Positions 35,414-49,682 of a stretch of 64,000 nucleotides of DNA are shown here, in pieces. Under the pieces are notes generated by a model. It searched no databases. It had not been told where the DNA came from and was given only the letters and a program-made list of their open reading frames with translations. The first letter of the stretch is position 1. Each line of letters begins with the position of its first letter. The DNA comes from Piper betle (taxonomy: Eukaryota; Streptophyta; Magnoliopsida; Piperales; Piperaceae), in NCBI GenBank assembly GCA_033002965.1, contig JAURVB010003540.1:1-64000 (forward strand), written 5' to 3'. The position numbers were made by a program, and so were the translations under genes.

Positions 35414-38400
35414 ATGTCTTCCCCGCCGCTGCCGGCCGCCGATCGGTGCGCTTGCCTTTCCGCTTGCAATGGAGCTGCTTCTTACCGCGGCGAAGAGCCG
35501 GTGGGCGGGGAGTCCGAATTTGAATGCCCCTGTTGTCACAACAAGCTCCGCCGCCCGCCGCCGGCGCCGGCGCCGGCTCCGGCTGCCGGAATTCTGGCCT
35601 GGGATGCGCTGGGCAATGGGGTGAAGGCGGTGAAGGGCGATTGGAAGCGGTTCCGCAGGTTGGCCGGGGCCGCCGGCAAGGGTTTCGTTATTGGGGCCGG
35701 GCTCAAAGGTGGGCTTGCTGCTTTTGCCATGCTTGCTAGGATGAGAGCCCGTTCCTCCAGGTGGGACGTCAATTTTGTTGTTCTTTGTTCTTCGTGTGTG
35801 GAAGGAAAAAATTGCATCTTTTGGCGTGGAATGCGCAAATTTTGAGGTTTTGCGTTTTAGGGGTGATAGATTTTTTTCAATTGTTGTTTCAGTAGATCCG
35901 CTACGAGCACGAATAAGGGAGCTGTGGTGGAGGCTGTGAAGGATACGCTGCGATACGGGCTGTTTCTGGGCTCGTTTGCGGGTACTTATGTTTCTGTTGA
36001 TGAGTGTGTTGCTGCTATTGGAGGTGATAGTAGGCATGTTACCTGTTCTTTCTCTGTTTTCACCTGCTTGCTTGCTGCGAAAGCTCTATGCCTACTAATC
36101 TGGACTAGAATAGTGAACTTTACTTTTTTATTTTCATATTTAGCAAAACGGGTGTCTTGGATTTGATAGTTGTCATAATCAGTTATGAAGTTCATTGCAA
36201 CGAGCCCCAACTGTCAGATGTTTCATTAGATTTTATGTCGGACATGTTATTTGTTTTCATCTGCTTTGTGTTGCCATATATAACTGTTTATAAGGGGTCT
36301 TCTTTTTTGTTTTTTCACTTTGTCATTTCTATTTAGTCACATTAAATCATTCATTTAGGATTTATCTAATCCCTGAGAGTTAAATGAAAAACATTTTTTC
36401 CGGACAAAATGTTTGAAGCAGGATGAAAAAAGCTCGGTTACCTCTCAAAATTATATCTATCCTTACACTTCAGTTTGCTCGACGTTGTCACTTATTCATT
36501 GTCTTCCTGCTTTAGGACTGCAAGTTGGAGGTCTTTTTAGCTGGGGCAATTGCTGGACCCTCGATGCTTTTGACTGGGCCGAAAACTCAGCACACTAGCT
36601 TGGCGATATATATCATGATGCGAGCTGCAGTCTTGGCCTCACGATGCGGGATCAAGAGTAAACGATTTGGTTCAATCTGCAAGCCTTTAACTTGGTCACA
36701 TGGTGATATATTTCTAATGTGTCTTGCTTCTTCACAAATATTGTACGTAGGCATCATGCACTAATTTGTGCTACTGAATTTTTTTACCTTGAGAAATATG
36801 GTGCAAAAATTACAAACAGGTTCATGACAATACTCCTTTTTGTGTAGCATGAATTAATCTTCATTTTCAGCATGTCATAATGTATCTGTAATCTCTGTAG
36901 GAGCCTGGAAAAAATAAAATAACTATGTTTTTTACATGTGAAATAGGTCTTTTACATTCTATATTTATGATTTTTTTGTCACTATTTTTATATAATGGCT
37001 AAATTCATCACACCTAATGCTAAACTGTAATTCTGATGAGGCTGTCTTTTTTTCTCTTGACTTTTAGCTCTTGAAATTATATATCTGTTATAATTTGGAT
37101 GAAAGATGGTTTTTGGTCTCGAAAATTTTGAGCTTGTTATTGTGCTTATATGTCTTTAATCTGAATGTACAAATTGACACTTTCTGTCATGGAATTATTG
37201 AGAACCGCATAAGCAGTCATATTTGTATTGTTTGAATCACATAACTAGTAAAACTTGTCTTGCTTCGTTGGTAATGGAATCTTGTCTTATAAAGTCGCCC
37301 TATTCTTGCTCTGGCTTTAAAAGTACACCCACTTAAACTTATGGTAAATGCATCGCGTGCAGGTCTTCCTATATTCTGAAGCAAGACAGCTTACCTGCAT
37401 CATACAGATCTTTTCTAAACAAGCAAGGTGGAAAAGATTCTGTCATTCTACATGGTGTTAAAGACATTGCTACTGGAAATCCCTTTTCTAATTTGAAAGG
37501 AATAGAGAAATTCTATGCTTCATGTGGTGTTGACATAAAGCTGGATCCAAATATGAAAGTCCCATGCTCTGTATGTATATTTTCTTGGTTTACTGGCTCT
37601 CTTTTTTTTCCCTCCTGAGTTATCTTGTGTTTCTGAATGGTGGGGAATTTTCTCATTAAGTTTAACACGGATTTTTTGAGATCTCTTGTGTTGAATGTCT
37701 ATCATTTAATGTCATTTCCACATTGAAATAGCTTATACCCTTGTATTAAAATTAAATTATTCATGGGACTAAATAGGTGTTGGATTTATTTCTGATGAGT
37801 ATATATCATCCCCATTTCTATCTTCCATCTTTCCTTGCAATTATTGGATGCTCATAGTTTTGATTTTTTTTATGAACATCTATCTATTAAACAATAAATG
37901 CAGGATTTGCAAGCTTGCAAGATCTTGGGCTTGAGAAATTGCAAGATCATGCATAACATGTGACTAATGTTGGACAAGCTAGGAGTGGAAATTATATATA
38001 ACACGTGAATATGGTTCTCATAATGTAAAATGGTTGCACTAATCTGCATTTTAATTTACCTCCCATAATTGCACGCCTTGAACTGAGTAACATTTCTCAC
38101 TCGCCATAAATTTCTGGACAGTAATGCAATTTTATTTAGATATTCTTATTGATTATGTAATAGACTATTATTCAAGATTTTTGTGCATTCTCTGTTGGGT
38201 ATGAATGCTAAAAGTGGTGCTGCAGATTGTGCACGAGAATCAATCCTGTTATGGACACTTCTTCTCTTTCCTTCTTCAAGCTTATAAAAGAGCATTGCCA
38301 GTTTATTTACCTGTATATTTTATTCCTGCACTTATTGTTCATCGGCAGGGTCTTCTTAAAAGGTATAATCCCTTTTTTAAGGGCTCATATTTTTAGTACA

Positions 38401-41400
38401 TCTTTGCATAAATGCTGTTTATTTTGTATCTGAATTTGTGCATTGTGAGTTTTATGAATTGCATGAAGGCTATAAATCATTTGGTTACTTAGTCCAAATT
38501 CTAGATTTACTTTCCCAGTTTGGAAACAAAAAAGTAAGTTGCTATAATGACAACATGGGAATGAAGTATTATCTAGATATGGTGAAATATCCATTATTAA
38601 CTAGTCATCAAAGGAAGTTGCAATGAATTTTTTCCAGCTTTTTATTAATGGAGAAGAACTTTTGAGTTACAAGAATATTGTTAAAACATTGAAATTATAT
38701 GATAGACTCTATTTGTAACGACCCACCCGTTCCGAGCCACAAACTAAGTGTTACTATATGAAACTAAGTGTCTCATAAAATAATTTTCTATTAATTTTCA
38801 AGATTTTAAATAAACCCTTGACATAAAAGTTAATATAATAAATGCTCGAAATAATCTAAGTCCCATGAACCGAACAAAAATCCCACTGTCATACAAACAA
38901 TCTCGAGAAAAAAATAGTCCAATAATAGAGTCCTCCCGTTGTCCTTACTCTACCCATCTTTCCATGCTCATACCTGCGGAAGCAATTCCGCGTTAGTGAT
39001 AAAAATATTAAGTCGTATAATTACAAAAAATAATTAATATATTTTACAACATCTGAATTACGTCTTTTAGTGATTATGAGCCTATGCTAAGCTCTTAATA
39101 TGCTGGGAGGGACCCATCTAGCTACCATCCTATGTATGCGTACACACGCTACGTGGCCCTTGGCTTGTAGTTATCAATATTTGCCATTGACTCACCCTCT
39201 CGGTATTACAAGTGCATAATGAGCAGTCTTGCGACACTGCGCCCTGTCACCCTTTTTGGCATGGGGGCAAGTATTTAATCTTTCAGGGGTGTTTCCCTGT
39301 GTCGGATTGAGTCAATTCATTGACCCCGATTGCGCTCAACGGATGGTGGTCGAATATGAACTCAAATCAACCAAGACTCCCACATAGTAATTTTTTTAAA
39401 GGTGCTGCCCTGTGTCAGACTGAGCCATTTCTTTAACATCGATTGCGCTCGGCGCATGGTGATCGAATGTGGCCTCAAGCTGACTAAAACTCCCAAATTA
39501 AAATATATAACATTTCAAGTCTGGTATTATGATGAGGAACCCGCAACTATGACACATGATCTTAAAGCTCTTTGTGAGTCAAATGTGTTCACAGACTATC
39601 CATAGGATATTTCATTTAACATCAACAGAACTCTCCTTTATATAGAAGATTATGTGTGGAATTCAAGAAGTCACTACATTAAATTTTATAAATATGTATA
39701 GAATTTAAGAAGTAACTATATTAAATTTTATAGAAAAGAACGTAATCACAAATAATTATATTAAACACCAACAATTAATTTGATAATGAAAAGTCAAAAA
39801 CTTATTATTGGTATAATGTGAAAGAATGTTAAATCGCACAACTCCCGATCTCAAAAATTCAATAAACAAAATTTATTTAAAACCATTCATAAATATCATT
39901 GTACCGATATGATAAAGGTCAATATTGATTCTTAAGAATTAATTTAATTTAAATATTATTTATGAATCGTTCTTAAGATTTACAAAACCCTAAATAAAAT
40001 AATCTAATTATTATTATTATTATTATTTTGAGGGTTTTACAATCTCCCCAACTTGGAAATTTTCGTCCTCAAAAATATAATATTTTCGTAAGGAGAAAAA
40101 TTGATGTTTATTTTTTTGATTTAAGCATTGCCACTCATATGCATAGTTAAAGTGGGGCACACTGTCCCATGACACGATTATCCATATCACACAGGTGTCC
40201 CATACTACCTAGATAACACCTTTGATTATAAAGGCATGACACAGGTGTCCATATACGCTCATTGACTTAAGCGTCAGGTGCACCTAGCATGACACATAAA
40301 TGACACACCCATAATTATTTACCATCTAAAATAATGAAAATTAACTCTATAAAAGAATGATCAATTCAGATATAAAAGAAATTTTACCCTTGGGACAATG
40401 GACTCTTAGACTTTCAACAAGGTAATGATTGATTTGCATAGTTCCGTGAGAAACATAGCTCTGATATAACCTGTAACGACCAACCCGTTCCGAGCCACAA
40501 GCAAATGTTACTATATGAAACTAAGTATCTCATAAAATAATTTTTTATTAATTTTTAAAATTTTAAATAAACTCTCATCAAAAATCCCACTCCATGCAAA
40601 CAATCTCGAGAAAAAAATAATCCAATAATAGAGTCCTCCAGCTGTCCCGACTTTACCCATCCTTTCATGCTCATACCTGTAGAAGCAATTCTGCGTTAGT
40701 GATAAAAATACTAAGTCGTATAATTACAAGAAATAATTAATATATTTAACAACATCTGAATTACGTCTTTTAGTGATTATGAACCTATACTGAGCTCTGC
40801 TCTTAATATGCTAAGAGGGTGGTCGCCCATCTAGCTACCATCCTATGTATGCTCACACACGCTACATGGCCTTCGACCTGTAGTTACTTATATTTACCAT
40901 TGACTCACCCTCTCGGTATTACAAATGCATAATGAGCCGTCTTGCTCCACTGCGCCCTGTCACCCCTTTCGGCATGGGGGCATGTATTTAATCTTTCAGG
41001 AATGCTGCCCGTGTCGGATTAAGTCAATTCATTAACCCTGATTGCGCTTAGCGCATGGTGGTCGAATGTGGACTCAGGCCGACCAAAACTCTCAAATCGA
41101 AATATACAACATTTCAAGTAATTATATAGACCTGGTATTATGATGAGGAACCCACAACTATGACACACGATCCTAAAGCCTTCCCTTTGTGAGTCAAATG
41201 TGCTCACAAATTATCCATAGGATGTTTTATTTAACATCAACAGAACTCTCCTTTATATAAAAGATTATGTGTGGAATTCAAGAAGTCATTACATTAAGTT
41301 TTATAAATATGTGTGGAATTCAAGAAGTGACTACGTTAAATTTTATAGAAAAGAATGTAATCACAAATAATTATATTAAATACCAACAATTAGTTTGATA

Positions 41401-43131
41401 ATGAAAAGTCAAAAACTTATTATTGACATAATATGAAGGAATGTTAAATTGCACTTACAACTCCCAATGTCAAAAATTTAATAAACAAAATTTATTTAAA
41501 ACCATTCATAAATATCATTGTACCGATATGATAAAGGTCAATATTAATTCTTAAGAATTAATTTAATTTAAATATTATTTATAGTTCGTTCTTAAGATTT
41601 ACAAAACCCTAAATAAAATAACCTGATTATTACTATTATTATTTTTTTCGGGGTTTTATACGACTTGACTCACATGTGCCCATTCCAACTTTCTTTAATT
41701 CTGAAAAATGCATTCAGTTTTGAAAATGTGAAAAATGTGTAGATATTCCTCTAATTTGGAACTTTCTTCTATCTTTCCTAAGAAGTAGCAAGCAATCACT
41801 GTGTATGACATTTCCATATTTTCATAATGACATCTGTTACTGCAGACAGGTGATAATTTTTCTTGCTTACTTTGGTTTATACTGGGGTTTTTTTACGCAT
41901 TTGGTGTAGGCCGTACACAATATTGGGAAAAGTTATTCTGGGTACAGCTAGATCAAGCTTATTTCTTTCAACATACTGTGCATCAGCCTGGTTAGAATCA
42001 CTTTCCTTACACGCAATGCTATGTATTCCCTTTATTTTTTTGGTAGTTGTTTTTCAAGTTGTAAGGTTTATTTCTTTTCCTGCTTTTAGCTGTTTTTAAA
42101 GTTCAATTTCATATTGAATGCTGTTGATTATTCTCCATGTTTTTTAATCTGATCATTTCTTGATGATATCAAAGTGTCATATGCTTGCTAGTTGCTGCCC
42201 AAGCACTTTTTGCTTAAAATTATTTAATAACTTTTCTGGTTTTCAAAATGTAAAATGCTTTGGCACTGTGACTGCGAAATACCTTTTAATGTAAAGCCGT
42301 GTGGAAACAGTGAGTCCATCAATAGCCCTTTGTTACCAAGGAGTTAGCCTCTAAGCAGTCGTGATGCATTCATCATTCTGCTACAATTGCTTTAAGACTT
42401 AACTAGCCTGGGCATGATGTTCTTTGGATCGTCTATATGTTTCTTTTAATATGGGAATATTCTCCACTCATGCTGTTCTTTATGAGTAATGCTCGTTTGA
42501 GATTTTGCGTTTGATGACCTGGAAGCCTAGTAGCAACCACAAATGCCATATGTGCCGTTGAGCTTGTTTGTCTATTTCCATTAAGCTCTTTGTTTTTCTT
42601 CGATGACAATGCAAGAAATGGAACTTTGAAGTGATCATCTGAGATACCTCCTTTTGCCTGGCTGTAGGGCGTGGACATGTCTGCTTTTCAGGATCTTCAA
42701 GACGTGTAACATTCCAATGGTTGCCATGGGCACGGTGAGTAGCTTTGTTTTTCATCTTTGCCAAACCATTAGGGATCAATGGTTTCTTCTTACACAGTAA
42801 AGATTTTTATCTTGGCAGTTTCCTACTGGTTTGGCGTTGGCTATTGAGAAAAAGAGCAGAAGGATTGAAATATCACTGTATTGTCTTGCTCGTGCTATTG
42901 AAAGTTTCTTCATGTGCTTGTTGGATGTTAGGTATTTGCCACAATTGAAGAAGCTGAAAAGAGCAGACGTGGTAATATTTAGCCTATCTACTGCCGTTAT
43001 TATGCACTGCTATGCACGAGAGAGAAGTGTTTCGATCAAAATACTTGAATGTACTTGACTGGGTATTTGGTGTGCCACCAACACCAACATGTGACGAGCC
43101 TTCCAGTTTGGAAACAGTTAAAACTGAGTGA
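35414..43131 (+). CDS. TMEM135-like membrane protein (Tim17/22/23-PMP24 related)
   Basis: Plant homologue of transmembrane protein 135, an organelle multi-pass protein linked to the Tim17 superfamily; its role in plants is not established. Exons joined by phase: 35414-35760, 35896-36033, 36516-36742, 37363-37570, 38226-38362, 41910-41990, 42668-42734, 42819-43131; about 506 residues. Segments include FECPCCHNKLRRPPPA (a CxxC pair), GLFLGSFAGTYVSVDE, LAGAIAGPSMLLTGPKTQHT, SRCGIKSKRFG, AYKRALPVYLPVY, and IEKKSRRIEISLYCLARAIESFF. Exon 2 begins at a CAGTAG tandem acceptor (35893 or 35896) and ends at a GC donor (36034-36035) that gives a gap-free join. One base appears lost at GG 36530-36531 and two in a GA run at 43018-43025, after which the expected end reads to 43131; without repair the frame stops at 43058. 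Confidence 0.88.
38714..41660 (-). mobile_element. Non-autonomous LTR retrotransposon in TMEM135 intron 5
   Basis: Two direct repeats, 38714-40041 and 40472-41660, both run from TGTAACGACC to GGGTTTTA(C/T)A. The internal part is only about 430 bp. Read on the minus strand, the LTR end GGTCGTTACA is followed by GGTTATATCAGAGCTATG, a plausible tRNA-Met primer binding site, and the other LTR is preceded by AAGTTGGGGAGAT, a polypurine tract. Hence the element points opposite to the host gene. It encodes no protein, so it must have moved with borrowed enzymes. The two LTRs differ by indels (1328 against 1189 bp). I could not confirm a target duplication. Confidence 0.85.
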
Positions 43132-46100
43132 AAGACATACGATACATTTGCAGAGTACTATTAAATTTATATAATAGATTTTGCTTGCATTTTTTTGTTT
43201 TTTTAACAATAGGAGAAATAATATTAAAACGCATCTTGCATTCTAAACGGAAGTAGTAATGATCCGTGATTGTTGCGAACTTGCATGGTTCTGTAAATGA
43301 ATGACATGGATCATGCATCACAAGCTTTACAAGAAAAAAAATGCCGTCTTTTGACCTCTCAGCCGAGTTATGGCTGATTACAATTGGGCCATCGTCATTT
43401 GTCTTAAAAATATGTATTTAGCCTGGGTATACCTTAGGGTCCGTTTGGTCGATATGAAAATAGTGTGAACAAAAATAAAAAATAAAAATGTAATGAAATG
43501 AAAATTTTAAAAAATTTCATAACATGTTTGGACAATAGGAAAATAAAACAAAAGTACGGTATTTTTTATCATGTGTGTGTTAACTTCTTTTATTTTTCAT
43601 AAGAATATTTTGTTTTGTAAAATCTTTACTTGACCTTACTTTTGCTAAAATTAAAATTTTTTGACTAAATTTTAAAACATCCACACACAAGAAAGTTTTT
43701 AACCTCTAAATTTTACATTTCGTTCGTATAATTTCAGGAAAACTAAACAATCTTTTAAAGAAAAATCTTATCACTATTTAGATATAATTAGCTTAGACCT
43801 GTGCAATGTGTAGGTCATGTATGACAAACTTTTTTATATTTTATTAAAAATAAAATTAAAAGTATATAACATTAAAGGCATAAAAAATATTCCTTTGTAA
43901 ATTAAGTATGATAAATAAATGTATAATAATTTTATACTTTAAAAACTGAGTAGAAAACATCTACAAATTCTTGGTTAAAAATTTATGACAAATATCATTT
44001 TGTCAAGGTCAAAGTTAAATATTTACATTAAATGATTAATGAAAATTATCTTGTATAAAAAATTCAAAGATCTAATAGCCCTTAACTTTTAATCTCCAAA
44101 ATTACACTTAAATGTTATGTAATTAGTTAAAATTGTACATTGAATTTTTATTATTTTTAATATGCAATATGTTTCAATTTAATTAATAATATATGAAGAA
44201 ATATAAAGTAATCTAAAATGCAAATATCACTAAATATTTAATCTTAAACGTAAATTTTCCAAATATATTTAAAAATATTTTGCTCATTAAAATCAATTCA
44301 AAATATCAACAGTAAAAACTATATGAAGAAATTTTAAATATTAATATATAATTAATTAAAAATACTTATTTGAAACAATTAAAAGTAAAAATTGAGTTTG
44401 AGCGAGTACCCGGTGAAAACGAAGAGTTTTGGGTGAATAAGGAAGGAACTTTTAATTTAATTAATAATATATAAGGAAATATAAAGTAATTTGAAATGCA
44501 ACTATCATTAAATAGTTAATTTTAAACACATATTTTCCAAATATATTTAATAATATCTTGCTTATTGAAATTAATTTGAAATTATCAAAAGCAAAAATCT
44601 TATAAAGAAATTTTAAAAATAATTTTTAAATATAAGGAGGAGACAATAAAGATGAGTTTTGAGCTAGTTAGAGATAAAAATGAAGAGTTTTAGGCAAATA
44701 AGAAAGGAATGAGAGGGATTTGTAGGGTCATAATTAATCACATATGATGATAAGGCCGAATACGACAAAATCGAAAAAATCCATCATGCTATATAATATA
44801 CAGTGGATAGATACTAGATAAATATATATAATACTATCTTAGACTCGTGCAATGTAGGCTATGCTTGACATACTTTTAAAATTTTATCCAAAAATAAAAT
44901 TAAAAATATATAATATTAAAAACATAAAAAAATTTCCCTTTTAAATAAAGTAAGATCAATAAATATATAATAATTTTACATTTTAAAAATTTAGTAAAAA
45001 AATATACAATTCTCAGTTGAAAATTCATGACAAATATTATTTTGTCAAATCAAAACTAATATTTACATTAAAGGTCAATGCATATTGTTTTGCATTAAAA
45101 AGATTCAAACATTCAAGTGACCCTTCAACTTTTAATTGTCAAAAGCATGCCTAAATATTATGTAATTAATTAAAGTTGTACTTTATTTTTTTTAATTTTT
45201 ACCATTCAATATTTTTTAATTTAATTAATAATATATGAATAAATATAAAGTAATTTGAAATGCAAATATCATTAAATATTTAATTTTGAACACAATTTTG
45301 CCAAATATATTTAAAAATATCTTGCTCATCGAAATCAATTTAAAATTATCAAAAACATAAATTTTATGAAGAAAATTTAATATTAAATATTAAATATTAA
45401 TATAGAATTAATTAAAATACTTGTTTTAAATAATTTAAAATAAATATTGACTAAAATAAAGAGTTTTCAAGCAATTCAGGAGAGTTAGAGATACAAGAAA
45501 TTATTACAAAATGATTTAGAGATTTGAAGAGGGGGGATTAATTGCCTGTTCGGAGAAGATCAAAATGCAAAAAGAACAACAAAAAAACCCATCCTCCGTA
45601 ATCTAAACTAGATTCCCATAATTTGTATAACATACAAAAATTTCTTCCCAATGGGTAATTACATAAGTAATTTAATATTTTCTAAAAGCTTTTAATTCCC
45701 ATAATTATGAGAATTAAAAAAAATCATTATAACAACAAGGATACCCTCATATTTTAGTTAAGGTTTGTTTGGATTGCTGAGTAAAAAAGAAACGGTGAGA
45801 AAAATATATTTTTTATACTTTGTCTCAAGCAAACACAAAAAAATAGATTAGTTTTCCATTGTGATGGAAAACTCTTTCGGAAACCATTTCTTAATAATTT
45901 TTTCTTCCACAGAAAACACAAGAGAAAATGATTAAAAAACTAATTTTATTTTATTTTTTAAAATTATCGTTTTTTCTTTCAATTATAATCTATCAAACTA
46001 AAAATACCTCGGGGATGGCCAGATCCTCAACTCCTTTGGAACAAGGTCGTGTCCGGTTTCCCCACCACTGCCGTGGCAAAGGGAGGTAAGATTTAGCTGC

Positions 46101-47344
46101 CTGCTGACTGCCATGGCTGACAGCAGCCTGGTAGATCGTCAACAACGGCAGTCCGACAAAGGCGATCCCAGATCTAGAGGCCCTCCGGCATCAAATCTAA
46201 CAACTTCCAACGGTGAAAAGCCTGTTAAGAACATTTTGTAGTTAGACTTTTCATACAGAAAAGAGAACGGTCAGAATGATTGACTCTTAGAAGAGAGGCT
46301 GATAGAAAGATTTTTCATGGGAAGAGTTGTGCAGTTGTTGACTTTGGTATATTCATGCACGTATCATTGTGATCAGGTCAATTGGGTGGGAAGAGTCGTC
46401 AGGTTGGTTGAGTTTAGAGTATGTAGAATACATCCTCATGGCTTATTAGTCGTAGAATTAACCAAGAACGAGAAAATGCTGAGAAAGAAAGAAAAGAAAA
46501 TCACCCAGGCTTCCTTCCCCGACCTTGCCCCCAATTTGGAGTGTTTTAAATGGACGACCTAGACCTATTTGTTTTAAGAAAAAAAAGATAACCAGTGGCA
46601 CCCCATAGACAGGTTGACCATCGTGTCGAAGACTTCCTGTTACCCCTAATTTGGGTCAGAGGGGAAATATCATGAATAATTAAATTTTAATATTTTTTTA
46701 TAACAAATGATCAAAAATTTTAAATTTATATAAGTTATAACGAGATCTCAAATTTTTATTTTACGTATAACTAATTCATATATTTTATGAATATTTTACT
46801 TGTAATATTTATTTTATTGACATAAATAAATTTAATTTAACTTTAAACTTTCTCAAACATATTTTTTTTGTGTTTTATACAAAGAATGATATTTCATTTT
46901 TTTAAAATATATTCATGATAAAAATCTATTGGATAAAATAAACGTTTTAATATTTAATAAAGTGTCACAATTTCAAATTAAAATTTTGAACATTTAAATA
47001 TATATATATATATTATTTTTGATGGCCTAAAATTTTATTTTAATTTTTAATTATCCAAAATTCAATAAAAAGTATTTTTGTTTTTTTAGTTCATCAATAA
47101 TATAGTTTTATATTCTATTTAATATTTATCAATTAATCATTTATTTTTATATATAAAGTTAGTAAAAAATTATAAGTTGTATCTATTATATATTTTGGTA
47201 TTAGTAAAAATAAATTGTATAGGTATTTTTATTATAATTTAAAAATGATAGAATTTGGTCATAATTAATATAAAAGTTTTAAAAATAGTTATTTTTTATA
47301 TAATTATGTAAACTAAACTATTTTTTGAAAAAAAACTTTGTAGT
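43132..47344. repeat. AT-rich intergenic DNA with duplicated blocks
   Basis: A block with TTAGACCTGTGCAATG then GTAGG and a long AT-rich tail at about 43793-44420 recurs at about 44840-45480. A shorter segment, TTTAATTAATAATATATGAA followed by AAATATAAAGTAAT, occurs at 44175, 44456 and 45222. The word GGGTCCGTTTGGTCGATATG at 43439 looks like a DNA-transposon end common in plants. About 46010-46560 is less AT-rich, but I recognise no gene in it. Confidence 0.6.
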
Positions 47345-49682
47345 TGTGACACCTCAAATTCGACTTGCTTGAGAACCAAACTGGAACGTCACAGGTAACT
47401 CGAACGTTATGGATCTACTCCCAACGTCTCAAGACAGAAGATATTAATTGCTATGCATGGATGAATATACGGAACTCTAACGTACTACTATATGGATGAT
47501 ATAACAACTAATTTATATACCAAAATAATTACGATAAAATCAATAAAAATTTCTGAAATAAAACAGATAGAGCCTCCCTTGAAAGTGTAATTAGGGGCCA
47601 CCTTATCAAATCAACAAGTATAAATACATAAATTCGTATACATCCATTGTACCATAATTTTCACATAAACATTTAATTCAACCACATCAATATATTCTCG
47701 ACATTTTGGGTCTCGACCCACCTGTTCATTCTATTCACATTTCACCTTTATCGTTTAATCTGCATACTAATATATATTTCGAATCATATTATCACTATCC
47801 ATTTCTATTTACCAAAATCTTTATTATATCATCTTTCATATCCGACAATTTCATCACAAAAATTTCATTTTCATAATATCATAACAAAACAATCAAAACA
47901 AACATTATGTTGGCAAGCATGTGTGTGTGCAAGGTAGGTCACTGTTCCTCTGTCTAAGCTAGCATATCTTGTATTTAATCTTCACCTATATATACATATA
48001 TAAAAGAAACATCAGTAACGAGTATTACTAGTTTAGAAATAAAACTACATAGAAAATTGGCAAATGAGAAGTAACTCTCATTTTGCAGAAAAATATTTGT
48101 ATACTTCTCAAGAACACTCCTAAGGGCATCTAATGAGGAGCCACCAGGCTGTAAACCCGATAGCTTCCCGAACTGACTGGTCTGATGCCTCTCTCGGCAT
48201 TTTCTTATTTTCCTAGCCCTTTGGGACTACCAGTATATCTTAAACCCTTTCCTTTCCTCCATAAGTCTAATGGCTTTGAGAATGAAAGCTGAGTACTCTT
48301 AAGTAGTCGCCTTTAGTACCCTTTGAATCACACAATTCCAGACGTGTGCTATACTAAACAGTAATTGTAAACCATCACGTTTCTCCGGGTGTGAGGAACT
48401 CAAAATGAGAGTTGTCAGGATCTCTCAGGAATAAAGCAGCTCTCTTACTAATCCAGAGCCCGCTTTAACTAGCACATACACTCGCTCATGGTACATGCGA
48501 GTCAATTTTCTCATCTCTTGTCTCACTGAAATAAGATAAAACTATATATATATATAAGACTGAGAAGGGATTTATATAATATGCCTGAAGACAAATTGCG
48601 GTGGATCTTATTTTTGAAATCAACTCAAGGGATCTCATCTTTGAGGGTTATTAATTTGGAAAACTGGTTGATTAAATGACCCGAGTTAAGTGAGATCCGA
48701 TAAAACTCCACTAAACATGTCCAGCCAGTAATAAAATAAACATACAATAAAATAGAACATAAAATAGGAAACAAGTCCTAAATAGACCTGACAGAAGCTC
48801 TGAGCGTGTTCACGTGCCTAGGTGGCGAGCTCTTACTCCGTACCTATACATTAAACTAAAAGCTAATGCTCACTTATGATTCATTCATACATCCTATAGT
48901 ATACACACATCAATCATAGATCAGTCCATATAAGATTTTCCAATGCTACGTTGTATTAGATTACGATCCTTACTTAGTTTACCTAATTACTTCTTTAGCG
49001 TTCATTTTAATAATATTCAATCAAGCAATTCATATTTTTATTTCCAATAAAAATAACTAACAAATCAATTCACCAAACTAGCATGTTGTGCTAATAATTA
49101 TCACCTTTAATAAATTAAATCGGAGTAAATTATACATTGTGTTGTCGGCAATCGACAACGACTAAGGTTTCGTTGTGCGACTCAAGATTTGAAGTCAGCA
49201 CTTGGCGGCTTCCGAAGTTCGATTGGGTTCGACTAAATGTGTAACACCCCAAATCCGGTTCACACTTGTGAACCAAACTGGCATGTTGTAGGCCCCGGTT
49301 AGGTCGGCTAACCCGAACCTAACTCGTGCGGATCCAATCTCAGCGTCTTAAGATGAAGATCCAACTTGCTATATGTATGTATGAATGTATAAAACCCTAA
49401 CAGGATACTACATGGATGACAAGCAACCAATTTTTCACATCATTACAATTACGATAAAAATTCTGAAATAAAACAGATAGGGTCTCTCCTAAAAGTGCAA
49501 TTATGGGCCACCCTATCAAAATAATATATATATATATATATACACACATGCATCCATGATTTCATTCACACTAAATTTAACATCTTATGAATTCATTCTG
49601 AAGCTGGGGTTTCAAACCACCACGCTTCCGTTGCGCATCTCTGATCATGTTCACATTCTATCATGTCTCATGCATTTGAACA

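Noticed and set aside
46317..46562. 81-codon open frame on the plus strand
   Set aside because: No family recognised, no splice or promoter context, and it lies in repeat-rich intergenic DNA.
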